DNA of 39,594 bases from Lachnospiraceae bacterium (GCA_017622575.1 JAGAQU010000080.1:1-39594); one strand, 5' to 3'. Shown: positions 1-7,844, counted from the first letter of the stretch. The notes: generated by a model not told the origin, from the letters alone. Program-made: numbers and translations.

Positions 1-291
1 CACAATCTTACCAGCTGCATTTGCAATATACTCTGTAATTTTTTCTGTGGTTAACTTTCTTCGAATCGCATCAATTACAGTAAATAACACACTTAGCAAA
101 ATGACATTGCCAAATGTCAGCTTTGCCGCCACACTTATATTCTCGCTGGTAAGGTTAAGATTTAAAGTTTCCGCCATAACAGAAACAAACAACATCATGG
201 AGCAGCTTACCAAAAAAGAAACTAACAGAAAAAAAAGCATATAATGATATGTCACTCGAAATATTTTGTGTCCCAAATCTACTTTTTTCAT
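1..291 (-). CDS. Sensor histidine kinase, N-terminal part (cut by window edge)
   Basis: The frame opens with ATG at 291 and runs off the left edge after 97 codons. The visible protein has two hydrophobic segments, at about residues 15-37 and 60-72, flanking a short extracytoplasmic loop. This fits the short-loop membrane sensor of Bce/Lia/lantibiotic-type kinases. The catalytic domain lies outside the window. The start overlaps the stop of the response regulator (ATGA, 288-291), which is typical of a cotranscribed regulator-kinase pair. The kinase role is inferred from this coupling and topology, because no H-box or ATPase motif is visible. Confidence 0.75.
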   Translation of the reverse strand, partial: MKKVDLGHKIFRVTYHYMLFFLLVSFLVSCSMMLFVSVMAETLNLNLTSENISVAAKLTFGNVILLSVLFTVIDAIRRKLTTEKITEYIANAAGKIV

Positions 292-959
292 TTCAACACC
301 ACCTTATAACCCAGCCCATGAACTGTCACGATTTCAAAATCCTTGCAATCCGCAAGCTTTGTACGAAGCTTCGTCATATACACATCAACTGCTCTTGGGG
401 CCGTATCCGTGTCTGCATCCCAAAACTCATCCATAAGCTGTGTTCTTGTGAAGGTCTTCTTCGGATAGGACAATAATTTATATAAAATACTGAACTCTCT
501 ATTTGTCAGTGAAATTTCCTCTTCATTCAGATATGCAGTGTGCTCATCTGCATCCATGACAAAACCGCCGATTTCCAACTTTCTGTTCGCCGCAATCTTG
601 GCTCTGCGAAGCAATGCCCCGATACGCAAAAACAGCTCATCAAAGTCGATAGGCTTTACCATATAATCGTCTACACCAATACGGAAGCCTCGCTGTTTAG
701 AAGCAATATCATCCTTGGCTGTCATAAAAAGAATTGGTATATCCTCGTTTAATTCACGGACATTTGCCGCAAATTCAAATCCATCAATCCCCGGCATCAT
801 AATATCTGATACAATCAGGTCAATGATATTATCGGTTAATGCATTATATGCCTCATTGGCATTTAAACAGTCAATCGCCTCATATCCACTATGATTCAAA
901 AAAGAGCAAACTGTTTTATTCAAATCCTTGTCATCTTCTACTACCAATATCTTAAACAT
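288..959 (-). CDS. OmpR/PhoB-family response regulator
   Basis: The protein is 223 aa, with a receiver domain at about 1-120 (acidic pocket EDD at 8-10, phosphoacceptor D52 in VSDIMMP, conserved MVKP lysine) and a C-terminal winged-helix DNA-binding domain ending in VHGLGYK. I chose the ATG at 959 because GGAGG lies 7 bases upstream; an upstream in-frame start at 980 lacks a better site. The gene overlaps the kinase start by 4 bases. It follows the terminator of two ABC transporter pairs and probably controls them. Its own promoter region carries a perfect tandem 11-bp direct repeat (1007-1028), the layout OmpR-type regulators bind, so autoregulation is inferred. Confidence 0.92.
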   Translation of the reverse strand: MFKILVVEDDKDLNKTVCSFLNHSGYEAIDCLNANEAYNALTDNIIDLIVSDIMMPGIDGFEFAANVRELNEDIPILFMTAKDDIASKQRGFRIGVDDYMVKPIDFDELFLRIGALLRRAKIAANRKLEIGGFVMDADEHTAYLNEEEISLTNREFSILYKLLSYPKKTFTRTQLMDEFWDADTDTAPRAVDVYMTKLRTKLADCKDFEIVTVHGLGYKVVLK

Positions 960-1006
960 TGCACTACCTCCAATTACCATATTCGTTTTTATTTTATCAT
1001 AGAAAT

Positions 1007-1028
1007 GTTTCTGTTTTGTTTCTGTTTT
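1007..1028 (-). promoter_or_regulatory. Putative operator A: tandem 11-bp direct repeat before the response regulator
   Basis: GTTTCTGTTTT (plus-strand reading) occurs twice in immediate tandem, at 1007-1017 and 1018-1028. Five bases downstream on the minus strand is a plausible -10 (TATGAT, 996-1001), so the repeats cover the -35 position. That arrangement suits an activator of the OmpR class. The same box recurs at 7233 and 7717. Confidence 0.6.
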
Positions 1029-1046
1029 TACTTTTTTACAATTTTC

Positions 1047-1081
1047 TAAAAAAACGGAGCTGCCAAACTGACACGCTCCGT
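1047..1081 (-). terminator. Rho-independent terminator of the ABC transporter operon
   Basis: A perfect 7-bp stem ACGGAGC/GCTCCGT (1054-1060 with 1075-1081) is followed on the minus strand by a run of seven T (1048-1054). It lies just after the stop of the first permease gene and before the response-regulator promoter. Confidence 0.85.
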
Positions 1082-1093
1082 ATAAAAACCACC

Positions 1094-1918
1094 TTATAAT
1101 ATATCCTTTTTCTTTAATGTCAACTGACTAATCGCTCCCATTCCTACACTTAACAGAACTCCTCCAAGCAAACACAACACAACATTCATAATGGTTGCGT
1201 TCAATGGGGTAAGCATCGGAATCATCATAAATAAAAACATTCCCACCATCATGGATAACAAAATCGACATCCATGATTTTTGCTTTGCAATTACACTCAT
1301 CAAAAGATAAATCGGTACAAATACAGAAACCAAAACCACCTTAGACAAGATGCACATAACCAGCTCTCCTGTGCCAAATCCTATCATTTCAAAAGGTAGT
1401 CCTGAAATCGCTCCGCCAAGCATTGCTCCGATAAGAAATGCCAGAATCATCATTGTTCCGCCTACGAAACAAACAAGTGTCTTGGAAATGATATAATCTG
1501 ATTTCTTTGCACGAACCGTAAACAGATTTTTTGCATATCCGCTTCTAAAATCAGCGGAAACAAATACACATACCAACACCGCAATGATAAAGTAGAGCAT
1601 ATTGATATTACACATTGCTGTAATGCTCATGTCCATTGCCACAGCCTCTGTACTTGCAGTACTATCATTGCTTACCGTACCGATTATCTGCCAGACATTA
1701 TCAAAGCCTTCGATTACAGTTTCTGCTCCAGTTTGTGGATTTACGGAAACAGAACCATCCATCATCGTTGTCATTACCAAAATCAAAATCGGCATTACAA
1801 GACATATTCCAACCATAATATACAAAAAAGGCATTGTAAACATTCTTCGAAAATCCACCGACAACATAGTGCGAAGTCTTTTTCCAAATGTATTTTTATC
1901 AAACTTCATATTTTCCAT
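1094..1918 (-). CDS. ABC transporter permease (lantibiotic-immunity type)
   Basis: The protein is 274 aa with about six hydrophobic segments, the first just after a short cytoplasmic N terminus and the others spread across the C-terminal two thirds. A large loop lies between segments 1 and 2. This is the size and layout of the ABC-2/BcrB-like permeases of peptide-antibiotic export or immunity systems. The start overlaps the stop of the partner ATPase (TAATG at 1918). It is last in the operon and is followed by a terminator. It resembles the permease at 2832-3659 throughout (for example a shared middle motif of TAHAKKQDY/TVRAKKSDY form), which suggests tandem duplication of the ABC pair. The substrate is unknown. 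Confidence 0.88.
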   Translation of the reverse strand: MENMKFDKNTFGKRLRTMLSVDFRRMFTMPFLYIMVGICLVMPILILVMTTMMDGSVSVNPQTGAETVIEGFDNVWQIIGTVSNDSTASTEAVAMDMSITAMCNINMLYFIIAVLVCVFVSADFRSGYAKNLFTVRAKKSDYIISKTLVCFVGGTMMILAFLIGAMLGGAISGLPFEMIGFGTGELVMCILSKVVLVSVFVPIYLLMSVIAKQKSWMSILLSMMVGMFLFMMIPMLTPLNATIMNVVLCLLGGVLLSVGMGAISQLTLKKKDIL

Positions 1919-2820
1919 TACTGTCTGCCCTCCTTCATCAAATCTATATAATACTCTTCCAATCCAATCTTATCAGTTGAAAGCTCACTTACCACAATAC
2001 CTTCTTTGTACAGATAACTTACAATCTCCTCTGGTGCCGCCTCATCATATACACGAATATATCTGGCTTCATCCTCTTCCACACGAGAATATTTACAACC
2101 GAGTAGCATTTTTGCACGATTCATATCCTTCGTTTGTAGTGCAATATAGGTACGGCAGCTATCCTCCAGCTCATGAGCTGTCATCTCAGCCATCATCTTA
2201 CCTCCTCGTACAATTCCATAATGGGTTGCAATTTTTTCAAGTTCGCCAAGAATATGAGAAGAAATAATAATTGTTACACCATAATTCTCTGCAAGGTCAC
2301 ACAATACTTCTCGCATAATACGCATTCCGTCTGCATCCAGTCCATTGATAGGCTCATCAAGCACCAGTAAACGAGGATTGCCAAGAAGTGCCATTGCAAT
2401 ACCAATTCTCTGTTTCATACCCAGAGAACAATTCTTGTACTTGTTGGATGCCGCACCCTCCATACGCACCATCTTAAGCACTTTTACCACTTCCTGCTCT
2501 GCATTCGTTATACCAAGATTTGCCGCCTGCAGCATCATGTTATTCCACACACTGTAATTAGGAAAACATCCCGGTGCTTCAATAAGCACACCCATCTTCG
2601 CTCTAACATCCGCATCGTTTTGCTCTCTGCCAAATATCTTCACCGAGCCATCCGTCTGATGAAGCAGTCCGCAAATGATTTTTTCTGTTGTTGATTTACC
2701 GGAACCATTTTCACCGATAAATCCATAAATAGCACCTACCGGAACTGTCATATCAAGCCCTTTTAACGCCTGCTTCTGTCCAAAATTCTTTGTTAATCCT
2801 TTTATCTCAATTGCATTCAT
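1918..2820 (-). CDS. ABC transporter ATPase (BcrA type)
   Basis: The protein is 300 aa. Walker A GENGSGKST is near residues 36-44, the signature region reads SLGMKQR, and Walker B is LLVLDEPINGLD, followed by the switch histidine in ISSHILGELE. The length beyond the nucleotide-binding core (about residues 220-300) matches the C-terminal extension of BcrA-like ATPases. It is coupled to the downstream permease by a TAATG overlap. It is a close paralogue of the ATPase at 3659-4567; both begin MNAIEIK. The role, powering removal or export of a membrane-active compound, is inferred from family and context. Confidence 0.92.
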   Translation of the reverse strand: MNAIEIKGLTKNFGQKQALKGLDMTVPVGAIYGFIGENGSGKSTTEKIICGLLHQTDGSVKIFGREQNDADVRAKMGVLIEAPGCFPNYSVWNNMMLQAANLGITNAEQEVVKVLKMVRMEGAASNKYKNCSLGMKQRIGIAMALLGNPRLLVLDEPINGLDADGMRIMREVLCDLAENYGVTIIISSHILGELEKIATHYGIVRGGKMMAEMTAHELEDSCRTYIALQTKDMNRAKMLLGCKYSRVEEDEARYIRVYDEAAPEEIVSYLYKEGIVVSELSTDKIGLEEYYIDLMKEGRQ

Positions 2821-2831
2821 CCGGTTACCTC

Positions 2832-3659
2832 CTAATACACATCGCTCTTATTCAAAATATGTGTTCCAGCTACATTGTAAATAACTGCCCACGCTACGGA
2901 ACAAATGATACATACTATCAAAGTTACAACATTTGCAGACAAACAGGCATATACCGATGAACCATATAAAAATACATTCAGCAATGATGAATTTCCCAAA
3001 ATTGCAGCAACACCAATAATCAGAATCCCTGTTCCAAAGAAAAAGCTGGATACAATGGAAATACCAAAATATCTTCTAAAGATGATATTGAGGAATGTAT
3101 AAAGACTTGCCCATCCAAGACTCATTATCGTCTTGCTCAAAATTGCAATTATCAACGAACCTGCATTCACTTCCATAGAAAGTCCTGTAAGCAATCCTGC
3201 CGCAACAGAACCTAAAAGATATGTAATACACATACACGCCATTGCAAACGCACAGGTCAATGATTTAGAAATCATATAATCCTGTTTTTTTGCGTGTGTG
3301 GTAAAAAGCTGTTTTACATATCCGCTTTTATAATCATGCCCGATAAAGATTGAAACCATGATACCCCCAAAAATAAATACCATATTCATATTGGCATACT
3401 CAGCAATACTGCTTACTACATAAAGAGGTTTTTCTGCTGCAATAATATGCCATACATTTGTATAAAGTTTTTCAGCTACTTCTCCTGTCTGTGGATTTTC
3501 CATCCCGGAAGTACCAAGAATCATTGCCGGAATAACCGCAGCAATCGCAAGGAAAATATAAAACAACGGTGTATGAAACAGTCGGTAAAAATCCACACCA
3601 AGCATACCTTTTATTCTTTCTCCAAAACTTGGAGATTCAAAATGAAGTTCTTTTGCCAT
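2832..3659 (-). CDS. ABC transporter permease (second pair)
   Basis: The protein is 275 aa with about six predicted membrane segments and a segment-1/2 loop containing a proline-rich turn (ENPQTGE). It is paralogous to the 1094-1918 permease, which has the similar NPQTGAE in the same loop. The start is within the stop of its ATPase (TAATG at 3659). Only 11 bases separate it from the next ATPase gene, so the two ABC pairs form one transcriptional run. The likely substrate class is cationic or lanthionine peptides; this is inference from family. Confidence 0.88.
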   Translation of the reverse strand: MAKELHFESPSFGERIKGMLGVDFYRLFHTPLFYIFLAIAAVIPAMILGTSGMENPQTGEVAEKLYTNVWHIIAAEKPLYVVSSIAEYANMNMVFIFGGIMVSIFIGHDYKSGYVKQLFTTHAKKQDYMISKSLTCAFAMACMCITYLLGSVAAGLLTGLSMEVNAGSLIIAILSKTIMSLGWASLYTFLNIIFRRYFGISIVSSFFFGTGILIIGVAAILGNSSLLNVFLYGSSVYACLSANVVTLIVCIICSVAWAVIYNVAGTHILNKSDVY

Positions 3660-4567
3660 TACACTGCCTCCTTGTCATTTGCACTCATCAGTTCAATGTA
3701 GTATTCTTCTAAACCTATCTTATTCTTCTTAATTTCGCTTACCACATGACCATTTTTTAATAAATGCTCTACAATACTTTCTGCATCATCAACATCATAA
3801 ACACGAATATATTCTTCTTCCTCACGAACATCCGTAAACTTTGTTCTAAGCACCGCTTTTGCACCCTTCATATCCTTTGTCTTAAGCGATACAAAAACCT
3901 GTGCTCTGCTATCCATTTCTTCCGCAGACATTTCCATTATCATCCTACCCTGTCTGATAATTCCGTAATGGGTAGCTATTTTTTCAAGTTCCCCCAACAG
4001 ATGAGAAGAAATCAAAACCGTACATCCGTAGTTTTTTGTAATATCCACAAGAATCTCTCTCATGATACGCATTCCATCAGTATCAAGACCGTTAATTGGC
4101 TCATCCAGAATAAGAAGTGCCGGTTCTCCAAGGAGTGCCATTGCAATACCAATTCTTTGCTTCATACCAAGAGAACAACTTTTAAATTTGATGTTTGCGG
4201 AATCCTCCATCCTTACAATCTCAAGCACTCTTTTTATTTCTTCATCAGGGTTTCCCAGATTTAAGTTAATCGCCTGCATCATCAAATTTTGATATACGCT
4301 AGAACCCGGAAAACAGCCCGCATTTTCAATCAATGCACCAACTCTTACCCTCACTCCCGCATCCGTATAATCCCTTCCAAATAACTTAATTTCACCGCTA
4401 TCTGCCACAAGATGTCCGCAGATTAATTTCATTGTAGTGGATTTACCGGAACCGTTCTCACCGACAAAACCATAAATAGCTCCCTGTGGAACAGTCATAT
4501 TCAAATGGTCTACTGCATACATTCCACGAAAGCTCTTTGATAAATCTTTAATTTCAATCGCATTCAT
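3659..4567 (-). CDS. ABC transporter ATPase (BcrA type, second pair)
   Basis: The protein is 302 aa, with Walker A GENGSGKST at 36-44, a CSLGMKQR signature, LLILDEPINGLD Walker B and SSHLLGELE containing the switch histidine. It lies 20 bases downstream of the cardiolipin synthase stop, which argues for cotranscription. It works with the permease at 2832-3659. The C-terminal extension ends in a motif (KIGLEEYYIELM) shared with its paralogue. Confidence 0.92.
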   Translation of the reverse strand: MNAIEIKDLSKSFRGMYAVDHLNMTVPQGAIYGFVGENGSGKSTTMKLICGHLVADSGEIKLFGRDYTDAGVRVRVGALIENAGCFPGSSVYQNLMMQAINLNLGNPDEEIKRVLEIVRMEDSANIKFKSCSLGMKQRIGIAMALLGEPALLILDEPINGLDTDGMRIMREILVDITKNYGCTVLISSHLLGELEKIATHYGIIRQGRMIMEMSAEEMDSRAQVFVSLKTKDMKGAKAVLRTKFTDVREEEEYIRVYDVDDAESIVEHLLKNGHVVSEIKKNKIGLEEYYIELMSANDKEAV

Positions 4568-4587
4568 AATCTTATCTATCCTTTCCT

Positions 4588-6150
4588 CTACATCATAGGT
4601 GCAAAAATACGAACCACAGAATAAATCATGTGCTGAAGCAGATTCGTCTTTAACATATCCGATGTGACTTCTATGGACTTATCAAGCGTATCCACTATGT
4701 CAGCCTTTAAATCACGAATCGCTTCACATTGATACATCCATACACCATTTTCAAAATGATGTACCAGACTTCTATAATCAAGATTGATTGTTCCTATCAT
4801 CGCATATTCATCATCCACCAAATAATTTTTTGCGTGAATAAATCCCGGCTCATACTCATATATTTTTACACCGGCTTTCATTAACCGATGATAAAAGCTC
4901 CTTGTCATGGCAAAAACTATTTTCTTATCCGGAATATGTGGAACGATAATCCTTACATCCACACCTCTAAGTGCAGCATTTTCAAAATCTGTACATAAAT
5001 CATTATCTATAATTAAATAGGGCGATGTTATCCATGCATATTTTGTAGCTCCTGCAAGAAGATTCTGAATCACACATTTTCCTACTCTATGCTCATAAAT
5101 TGGATACGGACCGTCACCAAACGGTATCAAATACCCCGGCTCGCAAACCTTCAGCTGCTTTGGATACAGGTCTTGTCTGATTTGAGGCATCTTCTTTACA
5201 TTGATACCATAATCAACAAGGAACAGCTTGGTTAATTCCCATACTGCCTCTCCTTCCAAACGGATTGCTGTATCCTTCCAATGTCCAAACTTTTCCACTT
5301 CGTTGATATACTCATCTGCAATATTTACGCCGCCTGTATATCCTACCTTACCGTCAATTACCGTAATCTTACGATGACTTCTGTTGTTAAATTCACTGTC
5401 CGCATTTCCCTTAAGACGTGAAAAAGGTGTTGCTTCAATTCCATATTTCTTTAATATCTTATGGTAATTTCCCGGAAGTGTGGTCATGCAACCAATATCA
5501 TCGTATAAAACCTTTACTTCTACACCTTCCGATGCCTTTTTCTTCAAAATATTTAATATGGAATTCCAGAAGAGACCTTCTTCTACAATGAAGTATTCCA
5601 TGTAAATAAACTTCTCCGCAATTTCCAAATCAGTCAGTAACCTCCCAAACATATCCTCCCCCAGAGGGAAGTATTCCTGTCTGGTATTTGTAAACAAATG
5701 TGCTTCCGCAATATGGCAAAGCATCCTTGCCTGTGACGCTGCCACCGGATTTTCCTCTGTCAGTTCATCCAACAAATCGTCCTCAGGTTCATAGCTATTA
5801 CCTTTTAAATCTTCCAGTCGCTTTACAAATTTCTTTTGCAACTTCCTTGAATAGAAAAGAAAATATAACATAAATCCTGCAATCGGAATAATCAATACAA
5901 ATAGTAGCCACGGAATTTTATAATCCGGATTGTCATCCGCTGCAATAATATGGATAACGCAAAAAATCTCTGTTACCCAACATGCTAAATAAAAATATGG
6001 TACATAATAGCATAATGCCACAACAATCCCTAAGATTGTCAGCACTTCGAGCAACGTGATTATAATCGCAAGAATATATCTGACCGGAATATAGTTAATC
6101 TCTTTTTGAACTTTTTCCCCATTTACATCATACATAATTGTTTTCTTCAT
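4588..6150 (-). CDS. cls: Cardiolipin synthase (phospholipase D superfamily)
   Basis: The protein is 520 aa, slightly longer than usual for bacterial Cls. Hydrophobic segments occur at about 24-49, 52-71 and 80-100, followed by two catalytic HKD motifs: H259-K261-D266 (HRKITVIDG) and H439-K441-D446 (HAKNYLVDD). It condenses two phosphatidylglycerol molecules to cardiolipin at the membrane. Position between small envelope proteins and peptide-type ABC transporters suggests that lipid remodelling is part of the same stress response. Changed cardiolipin content is a known route to tolerance of membrane-active peptides in Gram-positive bacteria. An upstream hairpin at 6178-6203 could tune its expression. 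Confidence 0.93.
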   Translation of the reverse strand: MKKTIMYDVNGEKVQKEINYIPVRYILAIIITLLEVLTILGIVVALCYYVPYFYLACWVTEIFCVIHIIAADDNPDYKIPWLLFVLIIPIAGFMLYFLFYSRKLQKKFVKRLEDLKGNSYEPEDDLLDELTEENPVAASQARMLCHIAEAHLFTNTRQEYFPLGEDMFGRLLTDLEIAEKFIYMEYFIVEEGLFWNSILNILKKKASEGVEVKVLYDDIGCMTTLPGNYHKILKKYGIEATPFSRLKGNADSEFNNRSHRKITVIDGKVGYTGGVNIADEYINEVEKFGHWKDTAIRLEGEAVWELTKLFLVDYGINVKKMPQIRQDLYPKQLKVCEPGYLIPFGDGPYPIYEHRVGKCVIQNLLAGATKYAWITSPYLIIDNDLCTDFENAALRGVDVRIIVPHIPDKKIVFAMTRSFYHRLMKAGVKIYEYEPGFIHAKNYLVDDEYAMIGTINLDYRSLVHHFENGVWMYQCEAIRDLKADIVDTLDKSIEVTSDMLKTNLLQHMIYSVVRIFAPMM

Positions 6151-6177
6151 TTTGCACCACCTCTCATAACGGATTGT

Positions 6178-6203
6178 AGCGAGATACCCTGTGGCATCTC
6201 GCT
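6178..6203 (-). other. Intergenic hairpin upstream of cls, without a U tract
   Basis: AGCGAGAT (6178-6185) pairs perfectly with ATCTCGCT (6196-6203) around a 10-base loop. No T run follows on either strand, so it is not a canonical terminator. It may be an RNA processing or stability element setting cls and ABC levels relative to the small upstream genes. Confidence 0.45.
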
Positions 6204-6216
6204 ATCACGAATTATC

Positions 6217-6468
6217 TTATTTTGTTCCTTTTGCCGCATCAATACGAGCCTGTGCTTCTGCTGCTCTCTTATTAGCTTCAGCGATCTGCTCATCACGCTC
6301 TGCCTGCATCATAGCCTTACGCTTCTCCGGGGCACGCATTGCTTTTGCTTCTTCCCACTGTGCTTTTGACTCAGCCTTTACAGCATTAAACTGTGCCTTG
6401 TCTACCTCATGCTGTGCCTTTGCACTTTCCTTCATGTCCTGAAATGCTTTCTTTAAAAATTCAGCCAT
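6217..6468 (-). CDS. Small Ala/Lys/Glu-rich helical protein, unknown function
   Basis: The protein is 83 aa, almost entirely charged and alanine-rich, with no membrane segment and no cysteine. Periodic Ala/Met/Phe positions alternate with Lys/Glu runs (KAESKAQWEEAKAM), so a long amphipathic or coiled-coil helix is expected. The start has a good AGGAG site (about 9 bases). It lies between a two-segment membrane protein and cls in a run of closely spaced minus-strand genes. I do not recognise a named family. A peripheral membrane or adaptor role in envelope stress is inference from context. Confidence 0.8.
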   Translation of the reverse strand: MAEFLKKAFQDMKESAKAQHEVDKAQFNAVKAESKAQWEEAKAMRAPEKRKAMMQAERDEQIAEANKRAAEAQARIDAAKGTK

Positions 6469-6503
6469 TGTTCTGTTCTCCTTTAAATTTATATTTGTTA
6501 TTT

Positions 6504-6899
6504 TTACTCTTGATATAATTCTTCTGTAAGTTCTAATATTCTCGGAGATAAATTCTCCTTCGCTTTTCTTTGCTTTCTACGGCACACCGGATATGCAACT
6601 AATATTCCTGCCATGCCGATAATTCCAATCACTATACCTAAAACCATCATTCCTATTCCGGTTCCGATAATCTGCATCGCCAGACACATACCCAAACCAA
6701 ATACAAGACTGCTAATAATTCCTATGCATAGCGACTCTACCATCCCGGCATTTTGTACCTGCATATCCAAGCGTTTCAACTCTTCCAGCTTGCTCTCGCT
6801 TTGTGGCAAATATCTTTTGCGAATTTCCTGAATTTCTTTATTTTCCACTGCGGAATATTTATAACTGAATGTATTATCCTGACTTATTATGTTGTCCAT
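6504..6899 (-). CDS. Small membrane protein with two transmembrane segments
   Basis: The protein is 131 aa from the ATG at 6899, chosen because GGAG inside the end of the preceding gene lies 9-10 bases upstream and the previous stop is 4 bases away. A polar N-terminal half with a helical region (about 20-50) precedes a hydrophobic hairpin of about 40 residues (rich in Gly, Ile, Met) and a basic-acidic tail. No named domain is recognised. Tight spacing with the 70-residue repeat protein upstream and the 83-residue protein downstream indicates a common transcript, and a role at the membrane is likely. Confidence 0.78.
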   Translation of the reverse strand: MDNIISQDNTFSYKYSAVENKEIQEIRKRYLPQSESKLEELKRLDMQVQNAGMVESLCIGIISSLVFGLGMCLAMQIIGTGIGMMVLGIVIGIIGMAGILVAYPVCRRKQRKAKENLSPRILELTEELYQE

Positions 6900-6903
6900 A
6901 TTT

Positions 6904-7116
6904 CTATTCTCCGGAAAGTCTCTTTTTTGCATCTTCTACAGATTCACCTTCTTTTGCAAACATCTTCTCTACACATTTGTCTGTAACTTTTGTAAAGCCT
7001 TCAACCGCTCCCTGCTCAATCTTCTTATATCCACTTACTACGCCATCCTCAATTTTCTTGTAACCTTCTACCACTGCCTCTGCAATTTTTTCATTTGATT
7101 CTACGAATTTTGACAT
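6904..7116 (-). CDS. Small protein with 11-residue amphipathic repeats
   Basis: The protein is 70 aa from the ATG at 7116 (AGGAG 9 bases upstream); the frame is open further upstream but without a comparable ribosome site. Residues about 15-47 are three consecutive 11-residue units: VVEGYKKIEDG, VVSGYKKIEQG, AVEGFTKVTDK. The spacing and the Lys/Glu/Gly/aromatic placement resemble the 11-mer helices of LEA proteins, apolipoproteins and synucleins, which fold on membranes. It is first gene of the run leading into cls and the ABC pairs, and operator B lies in its leader. It has no recognised name; membrane binding is inference. Confidence 0.8.
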   Translation of the reverse strand: MSKFVESNEKIAEAVVEGYKKIEDGVVSGYKKIEQGAVEGFTKVTDKCVEKMFAKEGESVEDAKKRLSGE

Positions 7117-7232
7117 TTCTCTAATCTCCTTTTTCTTTACTGATTCTTGTTTTTTGCTTTTGTATGTGTTTTTTCCTTCGCGCCTTGTACACACATCTTA
7201 CAAATTTGATGTTTTTGTATTGTTTAAAAAAT

Positions 7233-7254
7233 GTTTCTGTTTTGTTAAAATCGA
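7233..7254 (-). promoter_or_regulatory. Putative operator B before the small-protein/cls/ABC operon
   Basis: One exact GTTTCTGTTTT (7233-7243) is followed by a weaker half-site GTTAAAATCGA (7244-7254). The adjoining TTGTTTAAAAAATG (7220-7233) is repeated exactly at 7693-7706 beside operator C. No strong -35 is seen, which fits a promoter that needs an activator. The distance to the first start codon is about 115 bases. Confidence 0.55.
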
Positions 7255-7266
7255 TTATTTTTTAAC

Positions 7267-7293
7267 GGAAAGAGCGTTTTTACCACTCTTTCC
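7267..7293 (-). other. Hairpin after the zinc-ribbon gene
   Basis: GGAAAGAG (7267-7274) pairs with CTCTTTCC (7286-7293). No T run follows on the minus strand, so termination would be weak. It may leave partial read-through from the zinc-ribbon gene into the next operon. Confidence 0.4.
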
Positions 7294-7299
7294 ACCACA

Positions 7300-7647
7300 C
7301 TAAGCTTCTTGCAGACTTGTACCACATACGCCACAATATTTCATGTCTACAGAAGTCTTTGCTCCACAGTTCTGACAGATTACTGTAGATTTCTTCTTGC
7401 CACCTTCTAAAACAGTTATCTCTTCTTTTGCAACTTTAATAGCTTCGTATCGTTCCATAATTTCAGGACTCATTTCATCTCCAGCATCCAATCTGACCAG
7501 TGCAAGACTGCCAATCTCTCTGGTCAGTGCCTTTATTTTTTTCTGCTGCTCTACAATCTTTCCATCTGTCTTGCAATTATCTAAACTGTTTTTCATGCAT
7601 CTTGCTACCTTTGCCATTCCTGCGTTAATAGTTCCTGTAACATCCAT
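7300..7647 (-). CDS. Coiled-coil protein with C-terminal zinc ribbon
   Basis: The protein is 115 aa. The N-terminal two thirds is helical and charged (KIVEQQKKIKALTREIG suggests a coiled coil). The C terminus has two CxxC knuckles, CQNCG and CGVCG, about 11 residues apart: a short zinc ribbon of the rubredoxin-like type common in regulatory or membrane-stress proteins. GGAGG lies 9-10 bases before the ATG. It has its own promoter region with operator C (7706-7727), so it probably responds to the same regulator as the neighbouring operon. The specific function is unknown. Confidence 0.82.
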   Translation of the reverse strand: MDVTGTINAGMAKVARCMKNSLDNCKTDGKIVEQQKKIKALTREIGSLALVRLDAGDEMSPEIMERYEAIKVAKEEITVLEGGKKKSTVICQNCGAKTSVDMKYCGVCGTSLQEA

Positions 7648-7705
7648 TTTTCGTTACCTCCTTGAATTTGATGAACTGATAATAACTCGGATTTGTTTAA
7701 AAAAT

Positions 7706-7727
7706 GCTTGCATTATGTTTCTGAAAT
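7706..7727 (-). promoter_or_regulatory. Putative operator C before the zinc-ribbon gene
   Basis: Two adjacent 11-mers, GCTTGCATTAT (7706-7716) and GTTTCTGAAAT (7717-7727), match the phase of the GTTTCTGTTTT boxes at operators A and B. They directly abut the 14-base sequence TTGTTTAAAAAATG that also flanks operator B. It is degenerate compared with A, so confidence is moderate. Confidence 0.45.
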
Positions 7728-7741
7728 ATTAATTTGCAAAG

Positions 7742-7769
7742 AAAAAAGATGGTATTTCTACCACCTTTT
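7742..7769 (-). terminator. Bidirectional-looking terminator downstream of the DUF6061-like gene
   Basis: GATGGTA (7748-7754) pairs with TACCACC (7759-7765) with one G-U pair and a four-base loop. Six T follow on the minus strand (A 7742-7747 on the plus strand) and four T on the plus strand. It ends the minus-strand gene that stops at 7845. Confidence 0.75.
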
Positions 7770-7844
7770 AAAAATTCGTAAAATTAGGTTTTTCTTTTAT
7801 TTTACCACACCAAGTCTAGATATTCTACCAACATTTATCAAAAA

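Noticed and set aside
1602..2267. Long plus-strand frame of about 220 codons
   Set aside because: It is antisense to the ABC permease and ATPase genes, has no ribosome site and a composition unlike a real protein; it is a shadow of the minus-strand coding.
6178..6203. Terminator between the small genes and cls
   Set aside because: The stem is perfect but there is no U tract on either strand, so it is listed as a hairpin only.
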